A stretch of 64,000 nt of DNA from Pachyrhynchus sulphureomaculatus (GCA_019049505.1 CM032446.1:8091753-8155752); one strand, 5' to 3'. Positions 46,393 to 59,428 are shown, numbered from the stretch's first letter. Numbers and translations: made by a program. Notes: generated from the letters alone by a model not told the origin.

Positions 46393-47692
46393 GGTGTTTT
46401 TTATAGAGGTATAGAACTTTGAAATGGAATAAAACAAAGATGAATTTTTTAAATTGATATGAAATTTACTTTATTTGAAAGATAATCTTCTGGCATTATA
46501 ATTTAAATATGACTTCTGGCATATGATCGCCACGGCTGGCTCGGACGTAGTCTAATCTGGAGGTCCAATTTTGGATGACTTTTTCCAACATTTGTGGCCG
46601 TATATCGGCAATAACGCGGCGAATGTTGTCCTCGAAGTGGTCAATCGTTTCGGGCTTATCGGCGTAGACTAGCGACTTCACATATCCCCACAGAAAATAG
46701 TCTAGCGGCGTTAAATCGCACGATCTTGGAGGCCAAATCACGGGCCCGAAACGTGAAACTATGCGGTTACCAAACGTTTCCTTTAATAAATCAATTGTGG
46801 CACGAGCTGTGTGACATGTTGCGCCGTCTTGTTGAAACCACAGCTCCTGCACATCATGGTTGTTCAATTGATGAACGAAAAAGTCAGTAATCATGGCTCT
46901 ATAGCGGTCACCATTGACTGTAACGTTCTGACCAGCATCGTTTTTAAAGAAGTACGGACCAATGATTCCACCAGCCCATAAAGCACACCAAACAGTCTGT
47001 TTTTCTGGATGTAACGGTGTCTCAACATACACTTGAGGATTATCATCACTCCAAATACGGCAGTTTTGTTTATTGACGTATCCATTCAAACAAAAGTGAG
47101 CTTTATCGCTAAACAAAATTCGCTTATGAAAATCGGGATCAACGGCAATCTTGTTTTGGGCCCATTCACCGAATCTACGCCTTGCTAGGTGATCGTGTGG
47201 CTTCAATTGTTGCACGAGTTGGATTTTGTAAGCACGCAAACCAAGATCTTTCCGCAAAATCTTCTATAAAGTGGATGGACACATATCCAATTCCTGTGCA
47301 CGATGGCGGATAGACTGATTCGGGTCTTCCTCTACGCTACAGCAGCAATGACTTCTTCTGTGCGCACTGTACGACGTCTCTGTGGATGCGTATTATCATT
47401 TAGAGTCAACGTGGTGCGAAAACGTTCCATAGTTAATCGAATTAATTGCTCTGATGGACGATGATGTTGACCGTAAAATGGACGTAGTGCGCGATACGTA
47501 TTTCGAACAGAACCATGATTTTCAAAATAAATTTGCACAATTTGGAAGCGTTGTTGAGGCGTCAGTCTATTCATGTTGAAATGCCAAACCAAACTAAACA
47601 TAAATCAGTTGACAATCACGTGACAAAATGGCCGCCAGTTAAAAAAGTGTTGCCAACTTAAAGTTTTATACCTCTATAAAAAAAACACCCTT
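46390..47692 (-). mobile_element. DD41D mariner-like transposon, copy 2
   Basis: 1303 bp with the same inverted ends as copy 1 and TA flanks; roughly 97 percent alike by eye. It has three A more in one terminal run and an ATCACGTG insertion near the right end. Confidence 0.93.
46496..47601 (-). pseudogene. DD41D mariner-like transposase, copy 2
   Basis: Same domain order as copy 1. Intact over the catalytic region: ILFSDKAHFCLNG (first D, next residue K instead of E), FQQDGATCHTARATIDLL, then PPRSCDLTPLDYFLWGY; counting gives 41 residues between the second and third D. The N-terminal part (47332-47601) is separated from it by a seven-base deletion near 47334 and a TAG replacing Trp near 47264. 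Copies 1 and 2 are broken at different places, so they were inactivated independently. Confidence 0.92.
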
Positions 47693-47705
47693 TATATATA
47701 TAACA

Positions 47706-47848
<143 letters not shown>

Positions 47849-48129
47849 ACATATATACATACATATATTCTTTTGGCCGTTTAAATTTGCATCTAAATAT
47901 GTGCGTTTTTACAGCGATAAAAGAAATCTGATAAAAATACTAGTGGTTTAAGTAATTTCTTTCCGTTCAAGTCAATCGGACCATCCTTAACGTCCCTCTT
48001 TATTTTTCATATTACTTCCTTTAGCCATATCGTAAAGAGTTAAGAAATTATTCAGATACCCCCAGCAGTCCCTTATTATTTTCCGTAATGGCCCATAATT
48101 TAAATTCAAACAAGCACACCACGGCCTAC

Positions 48130-48199
48130 CTGATGGGCCAACCGACACCTGATCCTCGAAATAAGAAGCGGTAGCGCGTCTAGTAGCCCATGATAAAGC
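48130..48199 (-). other. Candidate host exon, 70 nt
   Basis: On the minus strand TTTCTTTTGTTTTCAG precedes an open 70-nt segment encoding ALSWATRRATASYFEDQVSV, which ends CCATCAG before GTAGGC. Acceptor, donor and above-average GC agree, but I cannot recognise the peptide and chance cannot be excluded. Confidence 0.2.
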
Positions 48200-48349
48200 C
48201 TGAAAACAAAAGAAATTCGATACGATTATCGAGAACGAGACGCGAGCCAAACGGGTATTTTTGGGCACACGATAATCGGACTGATTCTTGTTAATTTTCG
48301 ACTAAGTTGTGTTTAAGTTATTTTTACATAAGCTAAGATTTTTTTAGAG

Positions 48350-48482
48350 GCTCACGCACGATAGAGGCAGAACGGTGCCTGCTCGGAAGAAACAATTCCT
48401 GTCGATTTTAACTTGCTGAAAATTGTAGTCAGTGGAAGTCACACTTCTAGGCAAATCGTTCCAAAAGATGATATAAAAGAGT
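48350..48482 (-). pseudogene. Jockey-like LINE, extreme C-terminal fragment
   Basis: The minus strand reads SFWNDLPRSVTSTDYNFQQV and NCFFRAGT, equivalent to SLWNNLPSAVFPTEYNLQRF and NRFFRTRA of the Jockey-like LINE at 52852-55282. Old and diverged. Confidence 0.6.
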
Positions 48483-48592
48483 TATTGAAAGAAGTGGCCC
48501 GAGTGATCCGATATTAACTCAATGGGAATATTTTATTGTCATATAAGGAGACAAAAATTACACTTCAATCTAATTTGAACAAACACGAACTT

Positions 48593-49650
48593 AAGTTGGG
48601 AATGTGGAATCTTTGGCACAATCATACTACTCAGTATATATCACCACTACACCAAACACTTTATTTTTGCGCTCGGCGCGCGTTTCGCTAACAAAGTTAG
48701 CTTCATCAGGAGCGATGATTGACTAAAGCTAAACTACAAATCTACCCTATTTATACTTAGCCTAACCCTTGAATTACTCAGGCGAAACTAATGGCATAGG
48801 CAAGGCCATTAGTTCCGGTCAAATAACCAGTAGAGGGGACTATAAGGAATAGGCCCTCTGTCTTTATTTAAATTTGCTCAACATACTTCTTGTCACAATC
48901 ATTACAACTAATTTCATAAATTCCACTTTTCTCACAATTAGGAATCTTATCTTTGGGATTTCCTAAGATATTCCTCAGATTGTCTGATGACTTATAGACT
49001 AAGGTGAGGCCTACCTTATTAAATACCTTATTGAGTCCGTTGCTATATTTGGGATTATATGGAAACATACTTGGTGTTATTTTCTTCGGGTGTAAAAAAG
49101 GTGGAATTCTGAATATTAAACCTAAACTTATGTCTATTTATTAGCCTATTTACTAAGTCATCGTCATAACCATTAACTCTAGTTATATTTCTAATACGAT
49201 TCCTTTTTTTATTAAAGTTTACTTTATTCAGAGGGAAAGTGACCAAACGATGCACTAAAAAATGTAATGAGGCTAATTTGTGTTGTTTGCAATGAAATGA
49301 ATCATTAGGAATATATCTATCTGTTACTGTGTCCTTTCTATAGATATCAAATTCTAATCTATTATTATTTTTAATAATTAAAATATCTAGAAAAGGCAAT
49401 TGTCCTTTGTTCTCAACTTCGTAAGTGAGTTTAATGGTATCATACAGGGTATTTTATTTATAAACAAAATCATCAATATTTGCTTTCTTTGTATCAAAAA
49501 TCGCGCAAATATCACCCACATACCTATACCATACCTTTGAGAAATATTCGAATTCTTGACTGGCTTTGGTTTCAAACTTACTCATGAATAAATTGGCTAT
49601 GAAAGGTGATAAGCAATTACCCATAGCTGTTCCTTCTTTCTGAACATAAA
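48593..49650 (-). mobile_element. Penelope-like element, left arm of inverted pair
   Basis: Reads outwards from the palindrome centre at about 49660. Coding: the RT palm end KVWYRYVGDICAIFDTKKAN (catalytic YVDD changed to YVGD), QLPFLDILIIKNNNRLEFDI, DRYIPNDSFHCKQHKLASLH, then PKYSNGLNKVFNKVGLTLVY and the GIY-YIG entry KSGIYEISCNDCDKKYV, after which most of the endonuclease is deleted. The terminal segment with hammerhead-like motif 5 runs to 48593. Frames are broken at about 49060 and 49390-49450. Confidence 0.85.
48665..48720 (-). ncRNA. Hammerhead-ribozyme-like motif 5
   Basis: Minus strand: CTGATGA (48703-48709), extra A, helix GCTAAC/GTTAGC, GAAA (48683-48686), then CGCGCGCCGAGCGC. GCTC before the core can pair with GAGC after it as helix I. 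The nucleotide expected to be U16.1 is C here, so this copy is probably weak or inactive. The equivalent right-arm site is at 51900-51940. Confidence 0.55.
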
Positions 49651-50020
49651 TATAAATATAACAGTCAATTTTATGTTCAGAAAGAAGGAACAGCTATGGG
49701 TATGTGGATAATATTTTCGCGATTTTTGATACAAAGAAAGCAAATATTGATGATTATGTTTCTAAATTAAATACCCGATATGATTCCATTAAATTCACTT
49801 ACGAAGTTGAGAACAAAGGACAATTGCCTTTTCTAGATATTTTAATTATTAAAAATAATAATAGACTAGAATTTGATATCTATAGAAAGGAAACAGTAAC
49901 AGATAGATATATTCCTAATGATTCATTTCATTGCGAACAACACAAATTAGCCTCATTACATTTTTTAGCTCATTGTTTGGTCACTTTCCCTCTGAATAAA
50001 GTAATCTTTAATAAAAAAAA

Positions 50021-51204
<1,184 letters not shown>

Positions 51205-51899
51205 AAAAAGGAATCGTATTATAAATATAACTAGAGTTAATAGTTATGACGATGACTTAGTAAATAAACTAATAAATAGACATAAGTTTAGGTTTAATAT
51301 TCAGAATTCCACCTTTTTTACACGCTAAGAAAAAAACACCAAGTATGTCTCCATACAATATAATCCGAAGTATAGCAACGGACTCAATAAGGTATTTATT
51401 AAGGTAGGCCTCACCTTAGTCTATAAGTCATTAGACAATTTGAGGAATATCTTAGGAAATCCCGAAGATAAGATTTCTAATTGTGAGAAAAGTGGAATTT
51501 ATGAAATTGGTTGTAATGGTTGTGACAAAAAGTATGTTGGCAAACTAAAAGGTCAATTAAAACACGATTTAAAGAACATCTAGCACACTTAAAATACAGT
51601 AGAAGATAAAAGTCTAGCATTGCCGAACATGCCCTTGAAGCTCATATTGTAACATTAGATAATCTAAGATTAATAAAAAATGTATCTGATAGGAGATTGT
51701 TGAACGCATACGAAAGTATGGAAATTTTAAATGTAAAAGTAGTTTAAATAAAGACAGAGGGCCTATTCCTTATAGTCTCCTCTACTGGTTACTTGACTGG
51801 AACTGATGTCCTTGCCTATGCCATTAGTTCTGCCTGAGTAATTCAAGGGTTAGACTAAGTATAAATAGGTTAGATTTGTAGTTTAGCTTTAGTCAATCA

Positions 51900-51940
51900 T
51901 CGCTCCTGATGAAGCTAACATGGTTAGCGAGTGCAAAAAT
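51900..51940 (+). ncRNA. Hammerhead-ribozyme-like motif 6, degraded
   Basis: CTGATGA (51906-51912), extra A, helix GCTAAC/GTTAGC with loop AT(G), but GAAACGCG is shortened to GAGTGC, so the catalytic GAAA is lost. Counterpart of motif 5. Confidence 0.5.
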
Positions 51941-52011
51941 AAAGTGTTCGGTGTAGTGGTGATATATACTGAGTAGTATCATTGTGCCAAAGATTCCACA
52001 TTCCTAACTTA

Positions 52012-52161
<150 letters not shown>

Positions 52162-52254
52162 TACTTTGTATTATATATTTATGCTTCAAATTTATCCAAT
52201 AACTCACTGAAATTATATAATATTTCAGGACACCTCATCCCATTCACACCTCTA

Positions 52255-52585
52255 CACCTTATTCTTCTTGTAGCGCCATATCCGATACGGACGTAGGCGA
52301 CCCTTTCGCCTTTGCCTATGGTTAATGCCTTTTTTTAAGGGTTTCACAGACCAAAGGCAGCTACAGTTTAATACCGGTTCCGAATGGCCAAAGTGACAGT
52401 GTTTTACTAGGCATGATACTGCGGGTAGTTTGCCATTGCCTTCCCAATAAAGGCGACCGTCAAGTTGTAATTTTATTATTATTATTTTAAATTTATTTAT
52501 TTTTTCCGAACCGAGATACAAACTCCGATCTACGGCATAGAAGGCAGACACTTTAACCACTATGCTATGACCGCTTCTCCTCTAC
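52255..52585 (-). mobile_element. tRNA-derived SINE, probable
   Basis: Minus strand head: TAGCATAGTGGTTAAAGTG, a good tRNA A box, followed 35 or so bases later by GAGTTTGTATCTCGGTTCGG, a degraded B box region. Then a unique body of about 200 bp and a tail ending GCGCTACAAGAAGAATAAG, resembling the GAA-repeat tails of SINEs mobilised by RTE-like LINEs. Confidence 0.65.
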
Positions 52586-52639
52586 ACCTACTAAATTGAA
52601 AATAACAAAAAAAAACAATATAGCGTCTGCATTCTTTGA

Positions 52640-52826
52640 CTTCATATGATCCAGAGAAACAGAAATAGGCATGGAACGTGCACAGACACGATGGGTCGAT
52701 GATATACGCGTAGTAGCGGGCAGATAGTGATCAAAGGTGTCAAAAGACAGGGAAGTATGGAAAAGATTGCAGAGACCTACATACGTCTAGGAATGGACAA
52801 ACATTGGTTGAGAAGAAGAAGTACAG
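52640..52826 (+). pseudogene. RTE-like LINE, 3-prime terminal fragment
   Basis: RARTRWVDDIRVVAGR, a stop, then WSKVSKDREVWKRLQRPTYV and WTNIG match the last codons of RTE-like ORFs (TRWxDDIrxVAG...W...YVQQWT). It ends in GAGAAGAAGAAG, a short LINE-type tail. Confidence 0.7.
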
Positions 52827-52851
52827 GAATATTTTTGTTTCAAAGAATGAC

Positions 52852-55282
52852 TTTTTTTTTTTCTATTGGTCTAGCACATGTGCTGCAGGGAAGTCCCTAA
52901 AGCGCTCCAGGAGCGGCACGAGTGCGGAAAAAGCGATTCACGTTGTTCTTGAATCGCTGTAAATTGTACTCGGTGGGAAACACAGCGCTGGGCAAATTAT
53001 TCCAAAGGGATGACGTTCTCCATATAAAAGATTGCTTGAAAAGCGTTGTACGCGGAGTAACAAGCTGAACCTCATACGGATGCGAAGCACCAGCGCGACG
53101 TGTATTTCTAACATGCACCGCTTTGGGAGGAATTAAGCGGGCTACATCCTTCGAACACTTTCCATAAAAATACTTGTAGAACAGACTCAAGTCGCCAACC
53201 GTTCTTCGATGTTCCAGCGAATCAAGGCCGCCGGTCAATTCCGGGTCCCCAATCAGACGGACCGCTCTTCTTTGAACAGAATCCAACAAATGCAGTGTAT
53301 GTTTGGGAGCGGAGCCCCAAACGTGGGAGCAGTATTCCATAGTTAGTCGAATTTGGGCTTTGTAAAGAATTAACAGTTGTTGTGGGGTGTAAAGCTTTCT
53401 TGTTCTAAATAATATTCCCAACTTTTGAGAAGCTCTCCTTGCTATGCCTGCAACATGTTCATGCCAAGACATATTTGCTCCCAAACTAACGCCCAACAAA
53501 TTGAGCGACGATGCTAGGGGACTGGAGTGCCCCGACATAACTATGTCGGGTTCAGCAACGTTAACTTTTTTAGAAAAAACTGCCGCTTGGGTTTTTGTAG
53601 CGTTAAATTCCACTTGGTTACTGTCACCCCAAGATAGAATTTCTTCCAGATCTTTGTTAAGTTGAACGACCTCCTGCTGTCTGCGGATATTCGCCTAAGC
53701 AGCCGATGTCCAAGCGTTCAAGGTGAATGAAGAGACAAGCGTACTGTCATCTGCAAAGCTATAGATTGGATTCGCGGTCTTTTCCAGCAGATCGTTAATG
53801 TAAATGAGAAAGAGAGTAGGAGACAGTATGGAGCCCTGGGGCACACCGGTGTTCATAGTGACGGTGTTAGAAAGAAATCCGTCGACCGCCACTCGTAAAG
53901 AACGCTCTCTGAGGAAACATGAGAGCCACAAACGGAACCTTTCAGACATGCCATAAGAGTGCAACTTAGCCAACAGTCCATCGTGCCAAACACGGTCGAA
54001 TGCCTTGGATATGTCAAGAGCAACCGTTCGAGATTCTCCAAAGTGTTCAATTGCGTTGTTCCAAACATGTGTTACATAAGTCAGAAGATCTCCTGTTGAT
54101 CTATGTTTACGAAAACCATATTGGTGATCGCTAATAATATTGAATCGTTCAAGATATTTTAGAAGATGCTCATTGATAACCTTTTCCATGACTTTCGATA
54201 TTATTGAAAGCAGTGCAACTGGTCGGTAGTTATTTGGCAAGGTCTTCTTACCTTTTTTAGGTATCGGCTGAACCGTGGCACATTTCCAGCAGGACGGAAA
54301 TATTCCCTTTCTATAGGATAGGTTAAAAAGTCTACAGAAAACTGGTGTTAGTTCCTTTGCACAGTTTTTGAGAACTATGGCAGGTATTCCGTCAGCGCCA
54401 GAAGCCTTCTTGGTGTCTAGCTTCATTAAAATACGCTTTATGATGCGCTGTCTGAAGACAACATCGGGCATCCTTGACTGCAATATGGGAATAGTAGGTG
54501 GTGTTTTTCCTTGGAAATCGACAGTAGAATGTTAAGCAAAGAGTTCAGCCAACAAGTTCGCTCTCTCAACAGGTGTGGTTGCAATGGAATTATCTGGCCG
54601 TGTGAGTGGTGGTATGGTGGATTTGGTAAAATTTTGACTAACTGCCTTAGCGACTGCCCAAAAGGACCTGGAATTGTTGGGACAAGCGAGAAGTTTGTTT
54701 CTAATTCGTTGATTGTGTGCCTCCTTGGTTTCGTCGATAATTCCCTTGCATCTGTTCCGGGCATGAACAAAGATGTTTCAATTTACGGTGTTAGGATTTT
54801 CACGCCATTGTCGGTAGGCAATATGTTTAGAAGCAACAGCTTCTTTGCATTTTCGGTCGAACCAAGGCTTGCCGTTGGAGGAGCATTTCTTCGAAAAAGG
54901 GATGTAAACTTCCATACCAGCCAAAATAACATCGGAGACCTCCCTGGCGCAGTCAGGTGAGTTATCGGATCGAAAACAAACGTTCATCCAAGGGAAAGCT
55001 CGAAAGTATTCCATGAGATCTTCCCATTTAGCAGATTTGTAGTGCCAAATCGTGCGCGGCCTAGGCGCCTTTCTGTCACTGATTGGCAGGATACTCGATG
55101 TCGAAAGCAGTTTATGGTCGGAAGAACCCAACGGCGGATTTACGGTGACCGTGTAAATCTCCGGATTGGTGGTTAAAAACAGATCAAGAAGACTGGCGAA
55201 CTCCCCGTCTCGATCAGGGATCCGTGTTGGTTCGTCAATAAGCTGAGTTAAGCCATAACTGATTGAGAATGATTCAGCTAAC
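52852..55282 (-). mobile_element. Jockey-like LINE, 5-prime truncated
   Basis: The minus strand runs from the endonuclease end (ISYGLTQLIDEPTRIPDRDG near 55260) through the linker and full RT to the stop after RAAPGAL (52897), a short 3-prime UTR, and a poly-A tail (T run 52852-52862 on plus). Relatively GC-rich compared with the surroundings, suggesting a younger insertion. Target duplication not identified with certainty. Confidence 0.9.
52897..55260 (-). pseudogene. Jockey-like ORF2 (endonuclease end, RT), three breaks
   Basis: Segments: endonuclease C-terminus with LGSSDHKLLSTSS (SDH motif, 55120), linker SSNGKPWFDRKCKEAVASKH, then RT: KKASGADGIPAIVLKNCAKE, NNYRPVALLSIISKVMEKVI, VALDISKAFDRVWHDGLL (motif A), GVPQGSILSPTLFLIYINDL (motif B), YSFADDSTLVSSF (motif C, FADD), LGVSLGANMSWHEHV and the C-terminal tail TMEYCSHVWGSAPKHTLHLL to RFFRTRAAPGAL. 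Breaks: a stop near 54780, a shift near 54530 and a stop at about 53697. Removing these would give a nearly continuous ORF. Confidence 0.92.
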
Positions 55283-55920
55283 TAAAATGATATATATTAT
55301 TTTATTCTACAACTGACATCTACAACAACAATAAATCTTCAAATAAAAAAGAATTATTTTGAAATAAACAACTTTAACCAGAAAAATGTTCTCACGATGC
55401 TAAACAATGATCGGATGAACAAAATGTACCCACAATTTCTGTCTAGTACTTTATAGTAGAAAAAAAAACAGGACCAGCAATTACCAATTTTGTAATTTTA
55501 ATTTCATGTCCGAATTAAAATTAATTCAATTATAATGTGTATCTGTCTCTTTGCTAATATAACGAGTTTGTTTAAATAAATGTGAGAAAATTTAAGAAAT
55601 TTTATTTCTATTTATTAACAGTGGTGGTTCTCTTCTGCTCACTTCGGGATAAAATGTAGGTAAGACAGAGTATGTTTCGCAACCGAAGTCCCCGACATAG
55701 AAATAGTATTCCATCGATTTTCGAAGTTGAGCTTTGTATCTTCTAAGGACACGGACACATTATTAAAATAAGGTGAGACTAGAATACCAAAAAAAGTTAT
55801 ACAGTGAATACTAGCCGAGAGAAAACGTGGACGTAGGCGGCTCCAAAATATTTGGATGGTGGAAGCGAAGACAACTATGTCAAAAAGAAACCGGAATGAG
55901 AGAGAATGGAACAATAGAAA
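55283..55920. other. No confident gene
   Basis: AT-rich to 55620. At 55640-55920 a plus-strand frame reads RGRRRLQNIWMVEAKTTMSK, which might be the end of an RTE-like ORF, but the match is too short to call. Confidence 0.35.
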
Positions 55921-55924
55921 GACT

Positions 55925-56278
55925 CGCTGTGTAATATCCTTGTAGTTGGATAAAAAGTTGTTGTGGATATTCTGAGCTTTTTGAGAAGCTTTCTCTGTTA
56001 TATAAAAATGATCTTATCAAATATAATTATTCCAAAGTAAACGCCAAGTATGTTAAATGATCATGCAAAATGGAATAGAAGGTCCCTACTTAAGTATGTC
56101 TTTCTGTAACGTTAACCTTTTAAAAAATACTGCTGCTTAGCTTTAAATTCTACTTGGGTATATTGAAGGTATAAAACATAATTACTGAATAATATTGGGA
56201 TAAATAAACTAGAGTCTTCAGAAGAAGCTAGTTTAAACCAACAGTTCGTCATACCAAACACGACCTAATGCTTTAGAT
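55925..56278 (-). pseudogene. Old Jockey-like LINE relic, left part
   Basis: Diverged nucleotide match to the LINE at 52852-55282: GTTGTTGTGG, CTTTTTGAGAAGCTTTCTCT, ACGTTAACCTTTTAAAAAAT and AGCTTTAAATTCTACTTGG correspond in order to its RT tail, and ACCAACAGTTCGTCATACC then AAACACGACCTAATGCTTTA to its motif-A region. The hAT at 56279 interrupts it; it resumes at 58967. Confidence 0.65.
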
Positions 56279-58958
56279 CAGAGGTAGGCAACCTATGGCA
56301 AGCGTGCCATCTCTGGCACGCCAAGCAATTTTGAATGGCACGCGTACATATTCAAAGTTTACACATTAATTCTGTAATCTGTGACATGTTTCGAAATTAA
56401 GTAAATAATCGAAGACAGTATCACTTTAACGATACAAACGAAAACGATATATTATATAGGTCACTAGGTATTATTACCAAAAACTACAAAATATATATTT
56501 TGTAATTTATAATTTTACTGAATGCATTGGTTTGGCCTTAATTTCGGCAAGTATTAAAGACGGCAAGCCTCAAAATATAAGCCTAGGCAAAAACACAAAT
56601 AAACGTCCTCAATTCAGATCAGAAGAGCCGCTATAAGGCGGTTTTTGTTTGACTTGACTTCAATCGTTCCGACGCGCGCCGTAACTCTTTTTATATTGCC
56701 GAACTTTAGTTTTTGTTAGATTTAACTTCTAGGCGGCCCTTTAATTGCAATGGGCGCGTTGTAGATAATAATTTTTGTTCTAAGAAATTTAATAAACGTA
56801 ATTATTGGAATTTTCTGGAAACATTATTTTTCTATATATAGCAAGCGGCTACACGTTTGGATCATTTAGTATAGAAGTAACATCCGTTCCAGTCAATAGT
56901 CGTCGAAAAGTTTAAAAATTAAAATTACGTTGCGTTATGGCCGCGAAGAAACAGAAGGCAGACGTTCGATCATTTCAAACTTCATGGACAACAGATTACG
57001 GTTTTGTACAGCAAAACGATCGGGCCATTTGTGTCCTATGTCGGGAAAGCGTAGTTTTTCAACGACATTTCCAGATAAAACATGAATCGTCATTTAAAGA
57101 TAACGCTGATAAAAGGGAGGCAATACAAAGAGCAAGTAAACAATACGAGAAACAGTCAACATTCTTTAGCAAAGTTTTCCAAGGAAAAAAACAAGTAACT
57201 GAATGCAGTTTCAAAATTGCACAATCGTTGGCACAAAAGGGTAGGCCCTTCACTGACGGAGAATTTATGAAGCAAACGTTTTTGAGTACGGGCGAGATTT
57301 TATTCGACGACTTGCCCAATAAGGATACAATATTGGCCAGGATTAGGGATATACCGGCATCAGCGCGGACCATCGAAAGACGAATTACCGAAATGACACA
57401 AAATGTCCAAAAACAGCAGAGAGACGCTATCAAACGGAGTTTTGTATTTAGTGTAGCATTGGATGAAAGTGTCGATATTAATGACATTGCCCGTCTGGCA
57501 ATCGCGCGATACTTCGATGATGGCAGTGTGTATGAAGAGCTGATTTGTCTGCTCCCATTGCAGGGAACTACAAGAGGAGGGGATATATTTTCAGAATTTG
57601 TTAAACATTTTGAAAAGCGGAACATCGATTTAAATAAAATTTTCTGCGTAACGACAAATAGCGCTCCTGCTATGATTAGGAGACATAAAGGATTTGTTTC
57701 CCTTCTTATTGAATGCATGGGTCGATCAATTTTGAATTTTCATTGCATAATTCACCAAGAGAGTTTGTGCGCTAAAATCTCCGCTGGAAATTTAAAATCC
57801 GTGATGGATAGGGTGGTTAAAATAGTTAACTACATTGTCGGTCGTTCTTCACTGATCCATAGACAATTTAAGGCGTTACTGCAGGAATTAGAAAGTGCAT
57901 ATTCAGATATACCATTGCTCTCTAGATTTGTGGAATGTCTGGGCGAAATTAAATCGTTCTTGTTGGAAAAAAATCAAGTGGATGCTTATCCTGAACTAGA
58001 AGATAAGAACTGAATCTGTATGTTCATGTTTCTTACTGATATTATAAACCATCTCAGTGAATTCAACTTAAAGTTACAAGGTTTAGACAAAACAGTTATG
58101 GATTTATACGAATCCTGGAAATCATTCAAATTAAAAATAGATTTATTTATCAGCCATATTACTACAAACACATATGTATAAATATTTTCCAAATTTAACA
58201 ACTTATATATCCAGTGTCGACGATGGTGCACTAATAGACGAAATTCTTAAATATATGACTAATTTAAAAGAGGAGTTTATCGAGAGGGGTCAGGATTTTG
58301 ATAAACATGGTCCTATGTTCGCTTTTTTAATCAAACCAGATTTAATGGATTTTTCCCAGCAGTTGCTTTGACATATCTCTTTTTTCATGGATGGACATTA
58401 ATGATTTTGATCTTCAATACATTGAATTTAAAAGCTCCGAGTTATGGAACACGAAATTTGTAGAATTAAGAAGGATATTAGAAGATGACTGCCAGAACCA
58501 TTCAAACGAGATACTCAGTTGTTGGATGAGTTTACTAGAGAAATTTATTTGTCTTAAGAAAGTAGCGTTTGTCATGCTTACAGCTTTCGGATCATCCTAT
58601 ATCTGTGAACAACTTTTTTTCCCATATGAAAGTAATTTTAAAGCCGTACCGAAGCAGGCTGACAACAGACAACTCGGAAGCATGCGTGACACTGAAAATA
58701 ACCAGACATGAACCGGATATCAGAAAACTCTCTAAAGAACTTCAAGCACAGGGTTCACACTAGGTCCTAGGACTAGTATAATAAAATTATTTGTTAAATG
58801 TTAAAATTTTTTTGTAATTAAACCTTCTAAAAGCAATATTTTAAGTTAATTTAAGTTAATTTTTGTTAATTTTAGTTGTAGTAAGTACCTATGTCGGCAC
58901 GCGAAATGTTGTATGGATGAAAACTGGCACCCCTTAGTTAAAAGGTTGCCGACCCCTG
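56279..58958 (+). mobile_element. hAT transposon, GTF2IRD2/ZBED-like, with 8-bp target duplication
   Basis: Left end CAGAGGTAGGCAACCT, right end complement of CAGGGGTCGGCAACCT, 14 of 16 matching. Flanks CTTTAGAT (56271-56278) and CTTTAAAT (58959-58966) are an 8-bp duplication with one change. 2680 bp. It interrupts a Jockey relic, which continues in register across the insertion. Confidence 0.95.
56937..58763 (+). pseudogene. hAT transposase, near full length, broken
   Basis: MAAKKQKADVRSFQTSW start; BED-like finger (CVLCRESVVFQRHFQIKH); FSVALDESVDINDIARLAIA (first catalytic D); CVTTNSAPAMIRRHKGF, where the usual TTDGAPAM has N for the catalytic D; NFHCIIHQESLCAK (CxxH). A TGA at 58011 replaces Trp before ICMFMFLTDIINHLSEFNLK and LQG. 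C-terminal dimerisation block LTAFGSSYICEQLFFPYES shifts frame in a T run near 58615 and continues MKVILKPYRSRLTTDNSEAC to a stop at 58761-58763. Related host-domesticated proteins are GTF2IRD2 and ZBED family members. Confidence 0.92.
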
Positions 58959-58966
58959 CTTTAAAT

Positions 58967-59060
58967 ATATCAAACGCATCCGCTGGAGTCTATAATGTTT
59001 AGTTACATTGTTTCAAAGAACACATCTTTGGAGGTTAGGAAATCTCCTTGCTTACTAGAC
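58967..59060 (-). pseudogene. Old Jockey-like LINE relic, right part
   Basis: ATATATCAAACGCATCCG, GTTTAGTTACATTGTTTC and AAAGAACACAT continue the relic interrupted at 56278, matching the LINE segment GGATATGTCAAGAGCAACCG and on to CCAAAGTGTTC in order. Confidence 0.5.
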
Positions 59061-59254
59061 TAGGTAAAAGTGAAACGATGTCATTAAAATTTGACTATTT
59101 GGATTTTAAAAATTTTATTTCGATGTTAAATTCAAGGTTTTTTTTTTGTTTTAATTACCAATATGGTAAGCAAATTAAGGGCTCAATATACTTTCAAAGT
59201 AACTTTTTTGATTTTTTTGGAAAACCTAAAAAGATAAAAACTTCTTGTATTTCA
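59061..59254. other. No recognised gene
   Basis: AT-rich, short frames only. Confidence 0.4.
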
Positions 59255-59428
59255 TCTATTATCCCTACATATTATAAAACGCAACGTCTCTCTGTCTGTC
59301 CATTAGTGCACTTATCACTCGAGAACCACTTATCCGATTTACGCGTTTGCCGCCAGCGCGCTCTCTTGCAAAAAAAACCTAAACAATAATTCTGTAGTCT
59401 ACGTGAGCGGAGCCACGGGCACAGCTAG
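59255..59428 (+). mobile_element. Short non-autonomous Helitron-like element
   Basis: Begins TCTATTATCCCTACATATTA after an A and ends GGAGCCACGGGCACAGCTAG before a T: TC at the start, CTAG at the end, A|T target, and a short GC-rich foldback (GTG...CAC) about 10 bases before the end. Contains CGTCTCTCTGTCTGTCC, common in insect Helitron-like repeats. 174 bp, no ORF. Confidence 0.65.

Noticed and set aside
47987..48268. A 93-codon minus-strand gene
   Set aside because: No domain; splice-like sites suggest that at most a short internal exon (48130-48199) is real.
56937..58013. Host GTF2IRD2-like gene of 358 codons
   Set aside because: It lies inside an element with an 8-bp target duplication, the second catalytic D is N, and the frame ends at a Trp-to-stop change.
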